NCBI GenBank assembly: GCA_025716815.1
Contig: JAIXMN010000023.1
Location: 496,001-560,000, forward strand
Direction: 5' to 3'
From: Dichotomocladium elegans
Lineage: Eukaryota; Mucoromycota; Mucoromycetes; Mucorales; Lichtheimiaceae
Length of the DNA: 64,000 nucleotides
The notes below the pieces were generated by a model. That model searched no databases. It saw nothing but the letters and a program-made list of their open reading frames with translations, and was not told the origin of the DNA. Shown here piece by piece: positions 1-10,900 of this stretch. Each line of letters begins with the position of its first letter. Position 1 is the stretch's first letter. The position numbers were made by a program, and so were the translations under genes.

Positions 1-2
1 CC

Positions 3-59
3 TCCCGTCTTAACGAGAACGCCCACAAACTCGGTCTCTCCATCACCCTGGAAAACTAG
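3..59 (+). CDS. C-terminal end of an unidentified gene (5' part outside window)
   Basis: The reading frame from base 3 stays open and ends at TAG 57-59, coding for SRLNENAHKLGLSITLEN. The first bases have the C-rich third positions (CTC, ATC, ACC, GGT) seen in the well-expressed genes of this window, and sequence quality changes to AT-rich, stop-filled DNA directly after the stop. Only 18 residues are visible, so no family can be named. It could also be a chance open frame at the window edge. Confidence 0.4.
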   Translation, partial: SRLNENAHKLGLSITLEN

Positions 60-606
60 ATGTATCATAATCCCTGCTTATGTAAAAACCCTATTGGTTT
101 TGTTCAGAATATATATACTTCACCATATAATGCACACGATGTGTGTAACCCATCTTGGCGGGAGAGGGAGGAATTTCCGGGGAGATGTTATGTTGTGGCA
201 CATGAAAGGAGTTTCCAAACATTGGGAACTTTTTTATATCCATGATTGTACGACTGTTTGCTTCTCGCTTGCAAGTCATGGGGACGGCCCAGATCAGGTG
301 CCATAGAAGTTGTTCCTTCTATGGAAATATACTTAAAAAATCCAATCGAAGCCAGACGCTGGCTACCGCTCTGAAGAAACTCCCCTGCTCTAGGCAAAAC
401 AGAGCGTTATGTATCATGAAAGTGAAAACGACTTAAACTGGTGTTCTTGACATCATACAATTTAAATATCAATCCGCACACCTTCGTTTTATTTGCCGCG
501 AAGGGTACAACCAGATAATAAAATAGGAAGTTCAACAGACAGCGTCAAAGGCTCAGTATAATTTATTACACGATCGCCAGCTTTTTACGACTACTAGCTC
601 GCATAT
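60..606. other. Intergenic: facing 3' ends of the edge gene and eL30
   Basis: About 550 bases between the stop of the left-edge gene and the stop of the eL30 gene, which face each other. The frames of 60-70 codons here have no recognisable motif and poor codon use. I see nothing beyond presumed 3' untranslated regions. Confidence 0.5.
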
Positions 607-1177
607 TTACTGGGTAGCCAAGATATCCGAGTCACCAGCATCGGTGATGGAGATGACGGTGGTGCGGAAGAGCTTACCGCAGGCGGTACCGAGGTCAATG
701 TTGTCTAGAGAGAGAGAGGGAAAACGCGAATAAACCAGTGAGCGACGTGATTATTTCCCCATGTTCATTTTCAAGGGACACATACTGCCGTTGTAGTGGT
801 GAACACCGGTCTTGGACAACATGGCGTAGTACTCAAGCTCAGACTTGCGAAGAGGGGGGCAGTTGCCGGCAATGACGATCAACTTGGCTAATCAGGAAGA
901 AAAAAAGAGCGAACATTCGCGTTTAGTGATCCAAACGGGTGGGGGGACGATCTCTGCCCAGGTAAGGGTTGTAGGAATGGAGTGGTTTCTTTTGAACGGG
1001 CTCCTGTCCCCCCGTATTGAATAGGGGAGTAGTGATAAGCTTACCCTTGCCCTGACGGATGGTCTTCAAGGTCGACTTGTAACCGAGGGTGTACTTGCCG
1101 GACTTGGTGACGAGCTGAAGGCGGGAGTTGATAGACTCGACACTCTTCTTGGACTTCTTGGTAGCAGCGGGAGCCAT
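607..1177 (-). CDS. RPL30: Large-subunit ribosomal protein eL30 (three exons)
   Basis: Cytosolic 60S ribosomal protein eL30, 110 residues, the usual length for the family. Exons on the minus strand are 1177-1045, 887-786 and 704-607. Introns carry GTAAGC and GTATGT donors and TTAG and CTAG acceptors. The joined protein begins [20 protein letters not shown], has the conserved [11 protein letters not shown] stretch near residue 26, [20 protein letters not shown] in the middle, and GTACGKLFR followed by [10 protein letters not shown] near the C-terminus, all typical of eL30 (L7Ae-like fold). The start is the first ATG of the frame and matches the family N-terminus. Strong C-ending codon bias fits a highly expressed gene. 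An AT-rich, T-tract-rich stretch lies upstream at 1250-1400. In yeast, eL30 feeds back on its own splicing; whether this happens here cannot be read from sequence. Confidence 0.96.
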
Positions 1178-2834
1178 GACTGAACAGGAATTAACAAGGT
1201 AGAGAGAATATGAGCATCGTTTGCGGATGAAAAGACATTGGTGGCGACATGATAACTAACCTATAGGTGGAGAGAGAGGAAGGAAAAAATCACAATGGGG
1301 ATTTCCACACGTTAAAAAAATACACAAAATTTTTTTTGAGTTTCCGACAATTTTTTTTTCTCGCGCGGCCCTTATCATTTTTATAAGCCACCCTACGTCC
1401 TTCCGCGCCTTTGCTAAAGTCTCCCGCCGGGATATTGTTGTAGTATGATTTATCCTCGCCAAGATCGCCCTTTATTAACATACGAAGGCGGGCGACCGAT
1501 GCATTCGTACTAAACCAGCCGTTCGATATAACATCGCAAAGCTTCACGGACGCTCACTGCACGAGCAAGCTCTCGAGAGCGACCATCTTACCTCCTTGCT
1601 TGGAAGTCAAACAATACGATGTGATTCGGATAAGAGGTCCCGTTGCAACTCTCTCGCTCCCACCTATGCTGCGTTGTGGCTACTGTATAAAATGCACCGG
1701 TTTTCCTTCCCTCAACCCTACCTCAAAATGCACATATCTATCAATGAAGAACGGATACCAGGAAAAAAATAAAAGCCTTGTAAGCGGATGGATTCCCAAA
1801 AATGGTGTTTGTTTCTCAATTGTGTAAGAATGCTCTCTCAGTCGAAGTTGATATCTGTATACTGCAATGTAAAAATTCAAAAAGGACGGTCTGCTTTTTT
1901 TTAACGATACATGCATAGTTTTCCATCCAACAAAGAAATATCCACCCATAAGAGCCCTTTTTACGCTTGGGCCTCTCCAGCCTACAGTGTCAAGTATTCC
2001 GTTCTACATATGCATTTGCGCTGGTGATGACCAGTGCGGCAAATGTTTTGTAGAAGTGATACGCTGCTAAAAGAGGGAACATTGTTCTGGGAGGGGCAGT
2101 TCAAGGCTCAATTCCTACTCGAACCCGGGCGAAAGAAGACAATAGCATATGCGATTCTCTTTTGAGGGGAGGGGATGTACGGTGTCAAATGGATGAAAGA
2201 GTCCATTTAAAATGAACAGAAACATCGAGCTACCTATTAAAACCTTATTTGCTATAGCACAGTCTTTGCTGGTATGATTCAACAGTAACTCAACGGGTTT
2301 GTACGCAACTTATAGCGCTAATTTCACTCCCGCTTAAGTACCACTTAGGTAAAACAACTTTTATCAATGGCGCTGTTACATGACGATGCCTTTGTAATCA
2401 ATCGCGTGTTCTGCATTACATTTGTGCAAGCACAGACTTTCCGAAAAAGACAACTTGTTTGGAAAGACAAACGTGGTCAAGAATCCGCCCACCTTGATTC
2501 ACTCGTACACACCCGAACGGTAGACCAAACATAGCGCCAAAGTAAAGAGGAGCAGTGTAGTAATTTTGTTGGGCAGCGGATCCCTGGGTTGTAAAGCTAT
2601 AAAGTCTTGTCACCTCAATAATCGCTTGCTGCAACCGCCTAACGTTTGTGCTGCAGCACCCAGTTGGCCAGCAGTAGCATCAAGCACTCAGCATGGTGTG
2701 ACACTCCTTCTTGATATGGGTTCATGCATTGGAAGGATGGAAAGACAGAAGGAAACGTGGAAGAGCTTTTAGGGAAGAAAAAAAAAAGGAGAGAAGAGAA
2801 GAGGGAAGGAGTGCCAAGAATGAACAGATCAAAA
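1178..2834. other. Gene-free stretch: eL30 promoter side and left edge of repeat block
   Basis: About 1.66 kb. The first few hundred bases must hold the eL30 promoter; T-rich runs at about 1313-1363 lie in it. Frames of 60-90 codons here lack motifs, and similarity to the repeat copies begins only near 2835. A purine-rich run (aag/gag) occupies about 2755-2820. I recognise no gene. Confidence 0.5.
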
Positions 2835-3876
2835 AGCCTTACTGTCTTGTGCTGATCCTCTCTGGATATCGGAAACCGGTGGAATGCATTAATCGGATCA
2901 AACGTTGTGAATACGGTTGATCCGGCCGTACGTTCAATCCGTCCGACACGTTCAGTAACGGGAACTAATCTTGTGGGGGTAACAAATTGAGTGTAGTTTC
3001 CCTCGTTGTCCTTCCTTCGCCCGGGCAGGACCGGCGATGACTCTGTCGGCGAACGACTACTCGACATGCAGCAGCAGGAAGGGTCGGAAAACAACAGGTA
3101 ATTTGTATTGCGCGTGGTAAGCGACAGTGCCAGGAGGGGTTTCGAGTCGAACAAATGCCTCTGGTAGCTTACAGAACGAATCGATCTGTGATCACCGCAT
3201 TGGCCTCGCGAAAGAGTCGGATTGCTTCCATGAACATCCGGTGTTCACGCGGCCAGCCAGCTGGGGAGTGTTGCGCGGAATCGAATCGTCTTCGTCTGTG
3301 TACTCTGGTACTCGGGCCTACAGCCGATGCGTATCAATGCGTGAGTAGACCTACTAAGTGGATGTCAATCTGATGGATAATGTCAGTACTAATACAATCG
3401 TCAACTTGGTCGTGTAGGTCCAGCACATCAATACTATGGAAGGTGGTCTGTTGATTGCAATTCAAAGATAGCTTTTTGTTCACGAATCCGACATGCGGCA
3501 GAGTGATGCCTGCTGACACCAGGTATATAGCACCTGTGGCAGGTGTGCCAGACCAACTGAAACGTGCTGTCAGTAACACCGGTGACCAGGAGGGTCCAAA
3601 GACGCTCAAGTGGTTGGAAAGCGGTAGGAACGTGTTTGCGAATGATCAAAAATGTTTGTTAGAAGGAGCCTGGATATTCTTATGCACCTCGGCCAATCCC
3701 GCGCCCTCAGGTTTGTGATCACGACCTGCGGAGAACATAGAGTGCGAAGTGGTGGGCATTGGGGCCGGAATGGGATTGGCTATGGGCGTCGTGGACACGG
3801 TGAAGAATAAAGAGGTAATCGAAGTCAAAGAATAATATGTGATATTCGGGAAGAATTGCTCGTAGTGTAAAGCCAA
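2835..3876 (-). mobile_element. Ty3/Gypsy pol remnant in A1 (protease and reverse transcriptase N-part)
   Basis: Minus-strand frames, broken by stops and shifts, read in the order protease then reverse transcriptase. Around 3335-3500 the frame gives a retropepsin-like C-part (HSIDVLDLHDQVDDCISTDI). Around 3050-2835 it gives an RT N-part: a RRKDNEGNYTQF motif, then AFHRFPISREDQHKTV. The protease catalytic triplet, normally DTGA, reads VTGV here, so the enzyme would be dead. Everything after the RT palm start is missing in this copy. It is a molecular fossil sharing ancestry with the remnant at 9058-10560. Confidence 0.75.
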
Positions 3877-4220
3877 TGGGTTAAAATCGAGTCTTTGAGA
3901 CGGGATGCATTTTATTGAATAAAAACAATCCTCTTTTTATAAGCGTTGGGATGGACCAAGTTAGCTTTAATGGAACCAAGTGTTAAGCCATTGACACCAC
4001 TTCCCCGTTACTCCCGCCTGCAATTATTATCCCGGGCGATTGTTCTCTCCGCCTTCATTAAGACTAAATCCCCGGTTGGATAGACGTGAGATGGGAGAAG
4101 TCAGGGCATCAAGGCGTACTTGCGCGAAAGTGGTGGATGATCAGTAGTCCCACTCACTGCTGAATGTGGAAACGCAGTGTCATGAACAGGAGGACCATGG
4201 CAACCCGTTTCAAGATAGTA
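3877..4220 (-). mobile_element. LTR-like stretch of the Gypsy remnant
   Basis: Lies directly upstream (minus-strand sense) of the protease/RT remnant and is shared with A2 at about 10561-10900. On the minus strand it has a TATAAAAAGAG box (complement of about 3934-3944) and, just downstream, an AATAAA signal, the usual arrangement in an LTR. No second LTR or clear TG..CA ends were found, so the LTR assignment is inference. Confidence 0.4.
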
Positions 4221-4222
4221 GT
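4221..4222. other. Empty target site matching the pogo insertion in A2
   Basis: In A1 the sequence runs unbroken: ...caagataGTA then gtattgcgtgcaacgc. In A2 the same left flank ends in TA at 10899-10900, is interrupted by a 1,600-bp element, and resumes with TA at 12501-12502 followed by the same right flank. A1 therefore preserves the pre-insertion site. Confidence 0.85.
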
Positions 4223-4684
4223 ATTGCGTGCAACGCTTGATTTACCCGTCGATATACATACTCGTACGACTGTGACCTTCGCAAGTCTCGTCCAAACCTC
4301 CCTGGGGAAATTGCCGAGTCCATCTGGTTTCCATCGAGGTAATCGAGAAGGAATGGAATGATCAATTAATCTGGATTGCGATGGCGGAACAGGAACCTCG
4401 CAGGCCAGGGTAAAATAACTGTTTTCTTAATAGAACAGGAGGATAGGTAAGATGTGTTGGTCTCATGCAGCAAAAGAATTACTTGCAAACGGGATCGATA
4501 TGCCGGGTTCGCACTGGTGAACCAGGATGAAGCCACCACATATAATACCAGGGGCTCTTTGCATAAGCGGCATTTGGATGTCAGCAATAAACCTCATATC
4601 TCGCGCTACGTACTCATCGATGGAGCAGCTATAAAACGTGTGTTGCAACAGGAAATCCCAAAGTGAAAGCAACCTTCTGCATTT

Positions 4685-5085
4685 ATGCTGTGCATTACTC
4701 CACATCGTATGGATGCCCATTGTCTTATTGACATCCTTACATATTTCTCTTTTTGGGAATGGCGCGTGCTGAGTACCACAGAGGACTTTCTGTATGATCT
4801 TGTACCCAGAATGCACGGACCATTATATTCATTTCTCAAACTCATCAGCATCCATCTCTGTCGTATTGCCCCATGGGCGTGTGGATCCGAACCTTTCTAC
4901 ACAGAGCAGCACGTATGCATCTTTTACTTTTTGTAGCTGAGTTGCAGAACGCTGATCCCGTCCCACCCAGCCTCTGTTACAACCAGTGCCATGGCGGTGA
5001 AAGACGCAAATATGTCAAAACTCAACGGAAAAAGACGAGACTAGTACGAGAAGAACCGCAAACATCGACTTTATCACAGATTTGA
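4685..5085 (+). pseudogene. Repeat-encoded conserved frame, copy in A1 (frameshifted)
   Basis: In A1 this frame starts MLCITPHRMDAHCLIDILTY and matches the intact frames at 12983-13381 and 16260-16706. One base is missing near 4860 (ctctg-tcg where the others have ctctgttcg), which shifts the frame; the second half continues in another frame to 5085. No domain is recognised. Its persistence may only reflect the recent age of the copies. Confidence 0.35.
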
Positions 5086-5395
5086 TATCAAGCAATAGAA
5101 AGGAAGCGGTACACGGCAATGGGGAAGGAATGAAAAATCATATCACAGCTGCTGTTTACTTGGGGGGAGACCTTTTTTGTACAAAGACTATCTACACCCT
5201 TTAATCAACGTATGGCCTAATCATTACTACTCAAATATACGGACCAGCTACATCACCATCAAAGGAGATATGAGGTTGTTCGAAGGGTAAAATAAATGTG
5301 AATTGCCCATGAGTAGAGTAGGAAGCGTTTTTCTTTTCGGAAGACGTTCTTTGATCCGGGAATCTCCTCCCCCCATCGATTTCCTTGCTCCCACG

Positions 5396-5403
5396 TATAA
5401 ATA
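5396..5403 (+). promoter_or_regulatory. TATAAATA promoter-like box in A1
   Basis: TATAAATA preceded by cacg and followed 37 bases later by an ATG (5441) in a C/T-rich context. The same box is kept in all three copies (13685-13692, 17015-17022). It could be a core promoter for a repeat transcript on the plus strand; no transcript evidence is available here. Confidence 0.35.
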
Positions 5404-5551
5404 ACAATTGAAATCGCGCTGGCCTTATCGAAAACGATCAATGAAAACTACCTTTTTCTCCCTCCATCCTGTTTCCTTTCAAGCAACATTGTCAGCAACA
5501 GCAGCAACAGCTCTCTCGAGTTACCTCGACCTGGCAAGCAATCTACGCGGA

Positions 5552-5591
<40 letters not shown>
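5552..5591. repeat. (GT)n microsatellite in A1
   Basis: An uninterrupted run of about 19 GT units. The matching tracts in A2 (about 13832-13860) and A3 (about 17160-17190) are shorter and interrupted by TATG, a difference shared by A2 and A3 only. Confidence 0.9.
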
Positions 5592-5593
<2 letters not shown>

Positions 5594-7530
5594 GGCACGT
5601 TTTTCCGTTCTCTCCAGGGATTGGTGGCCTACGAGCCGTCTTGCACACGGCTATCTTACCTTTTTTTTTTGCTCAGTATCTGCTCCGTGGTTCACGCGAC
5701 CGACGGGGGGGGGAGCGAGTTTTTTAACTTACGGAAAATGAACGTCTTCCCTCTTTGTTCTTTTTCTCTCTTCTCTCTTCATCCCTCCCCCGGCCCGGTT
5801 GGTCAGGTCGCCCCAAGGTAGGTTATCCCAAGGTAGGTTATGGCTAACCGCTGCTTAGTTGAGGGGTGGACCTACCTGCCGGAAAACAAGAAGGATCGAC
5901 CGGACGGCCCAAACGACAACCTGATGGGACCAAGAAGTACCTGTCCAATGACCGGATGTGCATGATATTCTGCGAGGCGCCGCATCCCGCAAGTTGATAG
6001 TGGATCTTGGTAGGAATTCTCAATGAGGAGCAATGGTACACCCCGATGACCAGGCATTGGGGGCTCGCTATAAAGGGGCCAAGATAAATGCGGGTATCAC
6101 GGCCCCAAGAGCGGGGGCGCACGGCAGTCGACCTCCTCGTAGTTGCCTCTGGAAACAGATCCTTCATGGTTCTGGCCAACTGGACTGCCTATTAGTATAG
6201 TGTTGTTATTCATACAGTAATAAAAAGTTCTTCTCTCGTTAAAGCTTTATTTTTTTACACGATCCGCAGCCGCAGCAAAGTGAGCGGCACTTGTTCCTTT
6301 TTTTTACATGGTCATCGCGCGTGCGCGTTTTTTACGCGACCATGGAGGGTCCGCATTTTATTGTCATAGAACGCAAAAGACCGCCAAGCTTCATGAAGTG
6401 CTAGGTCCATATCTTCGATCGATGGTCTTGGTCTTGGAGGCAAATAGCACAGTAAGCATCCGTTTTCCATTTACCGCTCTTCCCCAACATCGAGCCATGA
6501 ACGTATAACGTGCAACGAAGCTCAACAAAGCTCACCGTTTTGACTCTCTACCTATGGTCAATACACATGGGGCTCCCAAGACTGATGTCCTGCTGCAAGC
6601 AAACTCCCTTTTTTCAACTGAATATTTCATACACTGAAATACTGAATCGCGAATATTTTTTATTCTTTTAGGCCAACCATCAACAAGTCCTCGACGGAAT
6701 GGTCCGCTTCGAGGCGTGAAAACCCTCTGGTGCGGGGAATACTCCAGTCTTAGAGGCTACTCGCCAAGGCAATATATCGACTGAGCCGGAGGAGCTCGTG
6801 GGGAGGGGGCGTGCGCACAGGTAGAGCCCATACTGGGCCAGTATGATTGATATTAGTGCAGCAATGTATTGCTGCAAAGGCGGGACCGGCGAGCAACTGG
6901 AAGGATCGACCGCGGCGCAAACAAACCATCTGGCGCGGTGCAAGATCAAGGAACATAGTGATCGAATGGATTTCCCCTATTGATTAACGTTCCAAGTTGC
7001 GTACAAAGAGAGAGTGCAAAAAGAAGATTGCTCGCCGACTTGATAGTGAATCAAAGCAGAATAAAGTTCTTTTGCGAGCCGATCTGAGGTCTCCTTTCTG
7101 AAAGAAAAGATAAAACCGATGCTCTTACAATCACACTTGTTGATTCACGCACTTCCTCCATTTTTGGGAAAACCAGAATAGAAGCCTGTGAGGGCACAAG
7201 GTAAAGTGGATGCATGGGAAACGAATAGGATGTGTGTCATGGAATAACCAAGTATATTTAAAGCCGGGTGTTTGTCATTCATCAATGATGCTACTACTGC
7301 TTTCACTGAGCATGGTTGTGGACAGGAGCTTTTGCCACTACCCGATCAAGTGCGTGGGGAGACAATATGCCAGACACCCGCCTTGAGTTCTGCACGGGAT
7401 ATCCGTCATCATTTGATCATCGGATAATCGGTAGAAAGTCACAGGTCACATTACAAGTCTGAGCATGAAACGAAAAGGTATAAATAAAGGCCCTTTTCGA
7501 TGATTTTGAAACCAAGTAAATGAAAACGAA

Positions 7531-7592
7531 AACCCCAAAATATTTAAACGAAAACAAAATATTTAAACGAAAACAAAATATTTGAACGAAAA
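7531..7592. repeat. 19-bp tandem repeat in A1 (about 3 units)
   Basis: Unit aaaatatttaaacgaaaac, repeated about three times, the last with one change (g for a). The same array in A2 (15912-15990) has about four units. Confidence 0.85.
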
Positions 7593-7662
7593 CAATATCT
7601 CTCGGTCCAGGAAAAAATACTCGTAAGAGTTTCTTGAGACTTAATTTTTACTTTGGAACTAT

Positions 7663-7698
7663 GGCCTCGTTTAGCAGCCACACCTGCTAAACGGGGCC
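7663..7698. other. Hairpin followed by T tract in A1
   Basis: Arms GGCCTCGTTTAGCAG (7663-7677) and CTGCTAAACGGGGCC (7684-7698) pair over 15 bases with one G-T wobble around a CCACAC loop, followed by a T-rich tract. It resembles a transcription-termination or processing hairpin, but it has no assigned function. A2 has the same hairpin with one pair fewer. Confidence 0.7.
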
Positions 7699-7808
7699 TT
7701 TTTCTTTTCAAAAAAAAATGAAAATGAAAATGAAAATCATAAACATTTGTGTGCGCATGTGAGCGTGTAAATGCATTGCAGGATTTTCGGTTGGCTACCG
7801 GTCAAAGG

Positions 7809-8689
7809 CAGGAAAGAAGTAGGAAGCAATAATATTTCAAGAAGCGAAAGGGAAGAATTCCGGAAAGTACTGCTACTATGTCTATAGTATGAAAAAGGAT
7901 GTGTGGTTGGAGAAAGGAATTGCCCGTTGAAGTATGCGTTTCGCCTTGGGAAAGCACCTTGTGTCCATAGTCCTGTTTTCATTTTTATGGTGGCAAGTTG
8001 ACGAAAGGAACAGTCCAGCTCCAATGGGTGGCATTTTTTGTAGCGCAGACGTTGTAGTCTATAGGAAAATATATTAGTGCCAACAACGATTTACTTTCGC
8101 GGGTAGGATTAGATTCACATGATGCTACCTTTATTTCGTAGGGTGCACGATATTCATCACAGGAGAGCCTTTATGCACGCAAACGGTTGACAGTTTTGCT
8201 ATAAAAGGATATATGAAGACACTTCCAGAAAGAGACAAACAGCAGCGTACCTTTGTACGCTTTCAAAAAGAGCACAGGGCGAAACCATTTTTTGGCACCT
8301 CTTCCACTCCTATTTTTTATTTTGTTTTTTTCCGCAATGCCTGAACATGAATCTTCCGCATTGGACGGTCTCTGCTCGACATGTAAAGATTAAACATCTG
8401 AAAGCCCCAAAAACAAACTCAGAAGTGTTCAGCTTATATCTTCTGATGCGTAGTGTGGTGAAGAATCTCGCGTAAACAGCAGCTCTCTACGATTTTCTCA
8501 GTTTTCCTCGCAAATGCGCAGTTAATCGTCGCAGAAGTACAGCACTGTTTTATCACCCTGCTCTGAAAGATCGCTAAACAGCTGTCCAGATCGGTTGTCC
8601 TGCCCTTCCGTTGCGTTTACACACTCCGCGTCAACCATTTGAAACAGTGGCTTTCCTTTCTCCTCACTTTTCTCACCATCTTGAAACAT
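7809..8689. other. Unique spacer between A1 and the transposon fragments; orphan promoter-like site
   Basis: About 0.9 kb not shared with A2 or A3. At 8199-8230 there is GCTATAAAAGGATATATGAAG, a good TATA-type core on the plus strand, followed at 8338 by an ATG frame of 18 codons (MPEHESSALDGLCSTCKD) that contains a possible splice donor (CAT|GTAAAG, about 8381). This could be the promoter and first exon of a gene lost to rearrangement, or chance. No downstream exon is convincing. Confidence 0.3.
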
Positions 8690-9058
8690 TACGTTACGAT
8701 GCCATTTGGCGAAATTACTAGCATGCTTGGCGAAAAACAAAAGGAGACGTCTGAGCTTATGCGAGGAGCGATCTGTGGCCTTCAAGCCATTGCCGATTGG
8801 AAGCAAGTACGAGGGTTCAAAAGATCATCCGCAATTACCGCACAACTCGACAAACAACTCCCTTACCTCGCGCAATTCGCAGAGGGTTTGCTATCACAAG
8901 ATTTTCTTTCTAGCAACCCTGCTCAAAGGCCTTTCCTGGACCCAAGGAAGCGCAAGAAAAGGACTGAGTACGCTAAAGACAAGCTCCACTGGACCACAGG
9001 AGATTGGGTTGCTGTCGTTTGGCCTGACGATTCTCGTTTCACCCTTAGACAGTACTAG
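8690..9058 (+). mobile_element. Tc1/mariner-like transposase fragment
   Basis: The plus-strand frame in this stretch ends with RPFLDPRKRKKRTEYAKDKL, then HWTTGDWVAVVWPDDSRFTL. This corresponds to the region leading to the first catalytic Asp of Tc1-family transposases (family pattern: K-R-L-FA--H--W----W--V-WSDES-F-L). A possible N-terminal helix-turn-helix part (ELMRGAICGLQAI) lies upstream. The frame stops at 9056-9058, exactly where minus-strand Gypsy RT similarity begins, so the rest of the transposase is missing. No terminal repeats were located. Confidence 0.55.
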
Positions 9059-10560
9059 ATTGCGACCATGCCGCGATGTTGGCGACCTTGCGTGGATCCA
9101 AAGCAAGCCTGCATCTGAGATACAGAATGCCATGAGGTATAACGTGCGCTGTCCAAAGGCACACTTGTCCCTATAGAGAATGAGGCTGACTTCGTTGAGG
9201 CGTCGGACCACTTCCTGGACGCGAGATACGTGGTCTTCGAAGCTGGCACTATGGACACCCAAATCGACCACGGAAACCCAAATCAACTACGGAAACCCAA
9301 ATCGTCAATGAAGAGCGACACACATGGAGATTCGGCAAAGAGCCGTTCCATGACAACTTGATACGTAAATGACAGAGAGCGAATACCGAACGGATTGCCT
9401 TGGAACGCATACTACACACCATTGAATTCGATTGCTGTCTTGTGTTGATGTTCTTTGGCTATCAGAAGCCGATGGAATGAGTCCGTCAGATCTAATGTCG
9501 CGAACGCAGTTGATCTGGCCGTGCGCTCAAACACGTTGGACATGTCGGGTTGCGGAAGCCGATCTTCAGGGAGCAGTAAGTTGAGCTGACGCATGTATAG
9601 GCAAGGGCGATATTTTGGTGTAGTTTCACTCGTTGTCCTACTTACGCGCGAACACGATCGGAATATTCTAGTGACTGATCGCGGTCAAGCGTGTGATGGC
9701 TTTTTCGGCGAGCTACTTCTCGACATGCAGCAGCAGGAAGGGTTGGAAAGCAACAGGTAATTTGTATTGCGCGCGGTAAGCAGCAGCACCAGAAGGGGTT
9801 TCGAGTCGAACAACGGCTTCTGGTAGAGTACGGAAAGAATCGACCGGTGATCACCGCATTGGGCTCGAGGATGAGTTGGATTGATTCCATGAACATCCGG
9901 TGTTCACGCGGCCAGCCAGCTGGGGAGTTGTTGGGCAGAATCGAATCGTCTTCGTCTGAATACTCTGGTACTTGGGTCTACAGCCGATGCGTATCAATGC
10001 GTGAGTAGACCTACTAAGTGGATGTCAATCTGAAGGATGATGTCAGTACTAATGCAATCGTCAACTGGGTCGTGTAGGTCCAGCACACCAAAACTATGGA
10101 AGGCAGACTGTTGATTACAACTCAAAGATAGCTTTTTATTCACGAACCTGACATGCGGTAGAGTGATGCCTGCTGATGCCAGGCATATGGTACGTTTGAC
10201 AGGTGTGCCAGACCAGCTGAAACGTGCGCACAGCAAAGGAAACAGCGGTGTCAGTAGCACCGATGACCAGGAGGGCCCAAAAGCGCTCTAGTGATTGGAA
10301 AGCGATAGGAACGTGTGCTTGCGAATGATCAAAAATGTTGGTTAGAAGGAGCCTGGATACTCTTATGCACTTCGGCCAATCCCGCGCCCTCAGGTTTGTG
10401 ATCAAGAGCTGCGGAGGACGCAGAGCGCGAAGTGGTGGGCATTGGGGCCGGAATGGGATTGGCTATGGGCGTCGTGGACACGGTGAAGAATAAAGAGGTA
10501 ATCGAAGTCAAAGAAAAAAATGTGGTATCCGGAGAGAATTGCAAGTAGTGTAAAGCCAAT
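9058..10560 (-). mobile_element. Ty3/Gypsy pol remnant in A2 (protease to RT palm)
   Basis: Minus-strand fragments in the right order for a Gypsy element: a protease-like segment about 10290-9990 (HSFGVLDLHDPVDDCISTDI; the catalytic triplet reads VIGATDT instead of DTGATDT), then RT pieces at about 9660-9412 (LNLLLPEDRLPQPDMSNVF, LDLTDSFHRLLIAKEHQHKT) and about 9290-9060 (VVDLGVHSASFEDHV, RLNEVSLILYRDKCAFGQ, YLMAFCISDAG). The pieces lie in different frames separated by shifts and stops. RNase H, integrase and a second LTR are absent. The remnant reaches further into RT than the A1 copy. Confidence 0.8.
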
Positions 10561-10900
10561 GGGTCAAAATCGAGTCTTTGGGATGCATTTTATTGAATAA
10601 AAACAATTCTCTTTTTATAAGCGTTGCAATGGATCAGGTTAGCTTTGATGGAACCAAGTGTTAAGACGTTGACACTGCTTCTCCGTTACTCCCGCCTGCA
10701 ATTATTATCCCGGGCGATTGTTCTCTCCGCCTTCATTAAGATTAAATTCACCCGTTGGATAGACGTGAGATGGGAGAAGTCAGGGCATCGAGGCGTGCTT
10801 GCGGGAAAGTGAATGGATGATCAGTAATCCCGCTCACTACTGACTGTGGAGGCGCAGTGTCATGAACAGGAGGACCATGACAACCCGTTTCAAGATAGTA

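Larger units (their letters stand above)
2835..7808. repeat. Repeat block copy A1 (about 5 kb)
   Basis: First of three direct copies of the same sequence. It contains, left to right, a decayed Gypsy protease/RT fragment on the minus strand, an LTR-like stretch, a conserved short frame, a TATAAATA promoter-like site, a (GT)n tract, a 19-bp tandem repeat and a hairpin with a T tract. Matching landmarks in A2 and A3 include the shared words at 4583/12868/16194, the GT tract at about 5552/13836/17163 and the promoter-like site at 5396/13685/17015. A1 is the only copy with an extra segment of about 200 bases at 5913-6122, and it lacks the roughly 310 bases present in A2 at 15581-15892. Right edge near 7808, where it ceases to match A2. 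Confidence 0.85.

Noticed and set aside
2639..3154. 171-codon minus-strand open frame taken as one gene
   Set aside because: Only its middle shows RT similarity; the first part is another frame of the pol remnant and the end is a low-complexity purine/pyrimidine run. It is a fossil, not a gene.
7514..7740. Helitron 3' end (hairpin near repeat edge)
   Set aside because: The hairpin is not followed by the CTRR end expected for Helitrons and no Rep/helicase motif was seen.
8522..8806. 94-codon minus-strand frame
   Set aside because: Opposite the Tc1-like fragment; no motif.
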